Assembly: GCA_016926575.1 (NCBI GenBank) | Contig: JAFGOJ010000496.1 | Span: 1 to 6,610 of the forward strand | Length of the DNA stretch: 6,610 bases | Direction of reading: 5' to 3' | Source of the DNA: Anaerolineae bacterium | Lineage (GTDB): Bacteria; Chloroflexota; Anaerolineae; B4-G1; DUEL01 | Shown: one piece after another, positions 6,001-6,610 of the stretch | How positions within the stretch are numbered: the first letter of the stretch is position 1 | Layout: each line of letters starts with the position of its first letter | Notes under the pieces: generated by a model | Seen by the model: only the letters and a program-made list of their open reading frames with translations | What the model was told of the DNA's origin: nothing | Databases searched by the model: none | Made by a program: the position numbers and the translations under genes

Positions 6001-6494
6001 GCGATAGACTCGAATTCCGCCGCCGCTTTCTGCATGTCGAGCGCCGCGCGGACCGCCAGCTCCGGATCGGACTCGTGGGCGATGGGCGCACCGAAGACTG
6101 CCATCAGGCCGTCGCCGGTGAACTTGTCGACCATGCCGTCGTACCGTTGGATGCAAGCCATCAGCCGGCCCAGAAGGTCGTTGATCAAGTTGAAGACGGA
6201 CTCTGCATCCAGCGAGGCGGAGAGATGGGTGAACTCGACAGCGTCGGCGAACAGAACCGTCACCTCGCGCCGCTCGCCACGCAGACGTTCTTTGTCGTGC
6301 AGGATGCCCTCGGCGACGATGGGGGGGATGTAGCGCCGTAGACGGTGGACGGCTTCCTGGGCTTCGACGAGTTGCGCAGCTATGCCATCTGCTTGCACAG
6401 ACGAGGTTGGAACAGCGTCATCGAGGGCGTTCCCGCATTGGGAACAATGTGTTGCGCTATCCAGATTCACCAGCCCACATACGGGGCAAACCAT
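3033..6494 (-). CDS. Zinc-ribbon / class III nucleotide cyclase / STAND ATPase / TPR signalling protein
   Basis: A 1153-aa cytoplasmic protein; numbering is from the ATG at 6494-6492 (minus strand), preceded by AGGGAAAGG. The only upstream in-frame start is a TTG at 6536. Residues 3-20 form a zinc ribbon with two CxxC pairs (C3/C6, C17/C20). About 76-255 form a class III cyclase: metal-binding Asp84 (LFADAVEFT) and Asp128 (FTGDG), purine-specifying Lys124 and Thr198 (YTVIGETVN), and transition-state Asn205 and Arg209. Lys plus Thr is the class IIIb pattern and favours ATP, hence cAMP. About 274-540 form a STAND/AAA_16-like ATPase: GRDAEFDQL at its start, Walker A GEAGMGKS (305-312), Walker B VILILDDFHWAD (421-432), then GNPFYIEE (521-528). 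A FRHIITQETIY segment (636-646), usual in cyclase-ATPase proteins of this kind, follows. About eleven TPR-like units fill roughly 690-1135. There is no membrane helix and no C-terminal HTH. One cyclase domain implies a homodimer. The architecture resembles soluble adenylyl cyclase with a single catalytic domain. The activating signal is unknown. The gene is convergent with the protease gene. Confidence 0.92.
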   Translation of the reverse strand: MVCPVCGLVNLDSATHCSQCGNALDDAVPTSSVQADGIAAQLVEAQEAVHRLRRYIPPIVAEGILHDKERLRGERREVTVLFADAVEFTHLSASLDAESVFNLINDLLGRLMACIQRYDGMVDKFTGDGLMAVFGAPIAHESDPELAVRAALDMQKAAAEFESIAQAQLGAPLKIRIGIHSGPAIAGILGTERQCAYTVIGETVNLAARLEALARPGHILVSARVYNQTRALFDFQSMGTSHIKGVDQPVMIYEAIGERADPLPTRGVAGVSGIFLGRDAEFDQLRAALNAFLSDAYGRVAIVEGEAGMGKSRLVSEGLSAAAQQGVTIWRGHGLPYAQGVGYGIFRSLLQDAFHNRPAAEAELDALVTPSLRPFLMQVLGGLSPEEAQAAFRNLEPELIKQLTTLAMREWLLGEASQRPVILILDDFHWADDLSRDLLYALINVTQDAAVFICVITRPMPDKPLDLVLPLPLVPLEVPAFLHLKLNPLSPEHSRALLAHLVDVSDLPEQLIETILARAQGNPFYIEEFVRMLIEKDILKLGDRRWQVASVVQLETVEVPATLNGMMMARVDRLPEDLRLILSSAAVIGLQFSAHLLEEVERRLHGSGNVLPAIERLSDLGLLVQRVEAGRHVYAFRHIITQETIYNSLLRSRRPDLHRTVGECIEHIYAAELDNYVEVLALHYDRARVREKALHYMLQAGQRAMDRFANREAIEYYSRALQLSQHLSGYEAERWNAAIGLGQVEQHIGEYDEAIACYRAALDDWAGATFEAKAQVMLKMGQVWDKRGNLEEAEGWQRQALFQLDRVEAAVPELRAQVYSEIGWLTLRRGDLNKAQEWLEKGLALVQGTEHYRVLSSILNRLGGVHFYRGDYTHAATCVEQSLDVRQRQGDLVGYARSLNNLAQLKWASGDWDGALENYELAVERLEQIGEIEGLAQATTNLGVLYTDRGEWSKAEENLKRSFDIFQRVAYPYELAQTHMNLGRLYLLQGRWDASQHHLTTAIPMYAEAGARANVNLIDARYLLGRLYVAQGQLDAAEEQAGLCYELLENATGPDEKESIEWGRHEQLIGRIAQARGDLEAARQHLEHSATIFRERGSQLETGRAAYWNGLLALQMGQPQKALRELNEARLIFHQLGAMADLRLAEEQLAQMA

Positions 6495-6499
6495 ATAGA

Positions 6500-6508
6500 C
6501 CTTTCCCT
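6500..6508 (-). promoter_or_regulatory. Purine-rich ribosome site for the cyclase start at 6494
   Basis: Read on the minus strand, AGGGAAAGG covers 6508-6500, five bases before the ATG at 6494-6492. It is weaker than a perfect AGGAGG but favours this ATG over the TTG at 6536, whose near-upstream sequence lies in TTTAT with no purine-rich site. Confidence 0.5.
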
Positions 6509-6512
6509 GAAT

Positions 6513-6533
6513 AGAAGTTTCGCCGTAACTTCT
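6513..6533. promoter_or_regulatory. Inverted repeat just upstream of the cyclase gene (possible operator)
   Basis: AGAAGTT (6513-6519) and AACTTCT (6527-6533) are perfect 7-bp inverted half-sites with a 7-base gap, 18 bases before the start codon. On the minus strand, TTGAGA (6536-6531) and TATTCA (6513-6508) are spaced 17 bases apart like a weak promoter, which would put the repeat between the two promoter boxes. That promoter would leave a leader of only a few bases, so it conflicts with use of the ribosome site. A leader hairpin is the alternative. Confidence 0.4.
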
Positions 6534-6550
6534 CAATAAAGCGGGGAGAA

Positions 6551-6595
6551 GATGGGGGTTTTGCGGGCGGCGAAGCCGCCCGCAAAACCCCCATC
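6551..6595. repeat. Perfect large palindrome, copy 2 (21-bp arms, 3-base loop)
   Basis: Exact inverted arms at 6551-6571 and 6575-6595 flank the loop GAA (6572-6574). The core equals the palindrome at 624-662 in reverse orientation, with three further bases per arm (GAT/ATC). An outer imperfect pair, TCTCAA(T)AAAGCGGGG from 6531 and its counterpart ending in TTGAGA at 6610, suggests an 80-base hairpin element reaching the window edge. It lies upstream of the cyclase gene. Confidence 0.85.
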
Positions 6596-6610
6596 CCCCA
6601 CTTTTTGAGA

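Overview
This GC-rich window (most genes end codons in G or C) holds four protein genes, separated by intergenic stretches dense in palindromes. The likely source is a member of the Chloroflexota (Anaerolineae/Caldilineae-like) or a similar environmental bacterium. That is inferred from three things: a secreted subtilase with a Trp-rich tandem-repeat tail, a zinc-ribbon/class III cyclase/STAND ATPase/TPR giant, and dispersed hairpin repeats. There is no rRNA or other phylogenetic marker, so the assignment is tentative.

Layout. Bases 1-138 are unassigned upstream sequence with a weak promoter candidate. Bases 139-505 hold two tandem genes for small single-pass membrane proteins that resemble each other (57 and 54 aa), closed by a textbook intrinsic terminator (529-556). 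Bases 557-956 hold no gene but are packed with repeats: a perfect 39-bp palindrome (624-662), a bulged hairpin (690-721), a MITE-like multi-hairpin element (753-860) and an operator-like palindrome (890-910). The last lies just before a good sigma70-type promoter (924-952). Bases 1017-2939 encode a secreted S8 peptidase with an intact catalytic set and a C-terminal run of 23 seven-residue units (consensus YTSWSDG). A 12-bp GC hairpin (2982-3009) separates it from a convergent gene on the minus strand (6494-3033). That gene encodes a 1153-aa signalling protein: zinc ribbon, class IIIb-type nucleotide cyclase, STAND/AAA_16-like ATPase, then about eleven TPRs. The right edge (6495-6610) holds a small inverted repeat next to the cyclase start and a second, inverted copy of the palindrome seen at 624-662.

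How the parts relate. The small-protein pair looks like its own bicistronic unit. The protease and the cyclase are convergent, each with its own upstream control region, so no common operon is implied. The protease acts outside the cell. The cyclase protein is cytoplasmic and probably couples ligand or partner sensing (TPR/STAND) to cyclic nucleotide output. The TGTGA/TCACA-type palindrome before the protease promoter invites the idea of cyclic-nucleotide control, but its half-site spacing is wrong for a classical CRP site, so this stays speculative. The most unusual items are the Trp-ladder tail of the protease, the twin small membrane proteins with an intramembrane Glu at the same position, and the inverted pair of palindromes bracketing the protease and cyclase genes.
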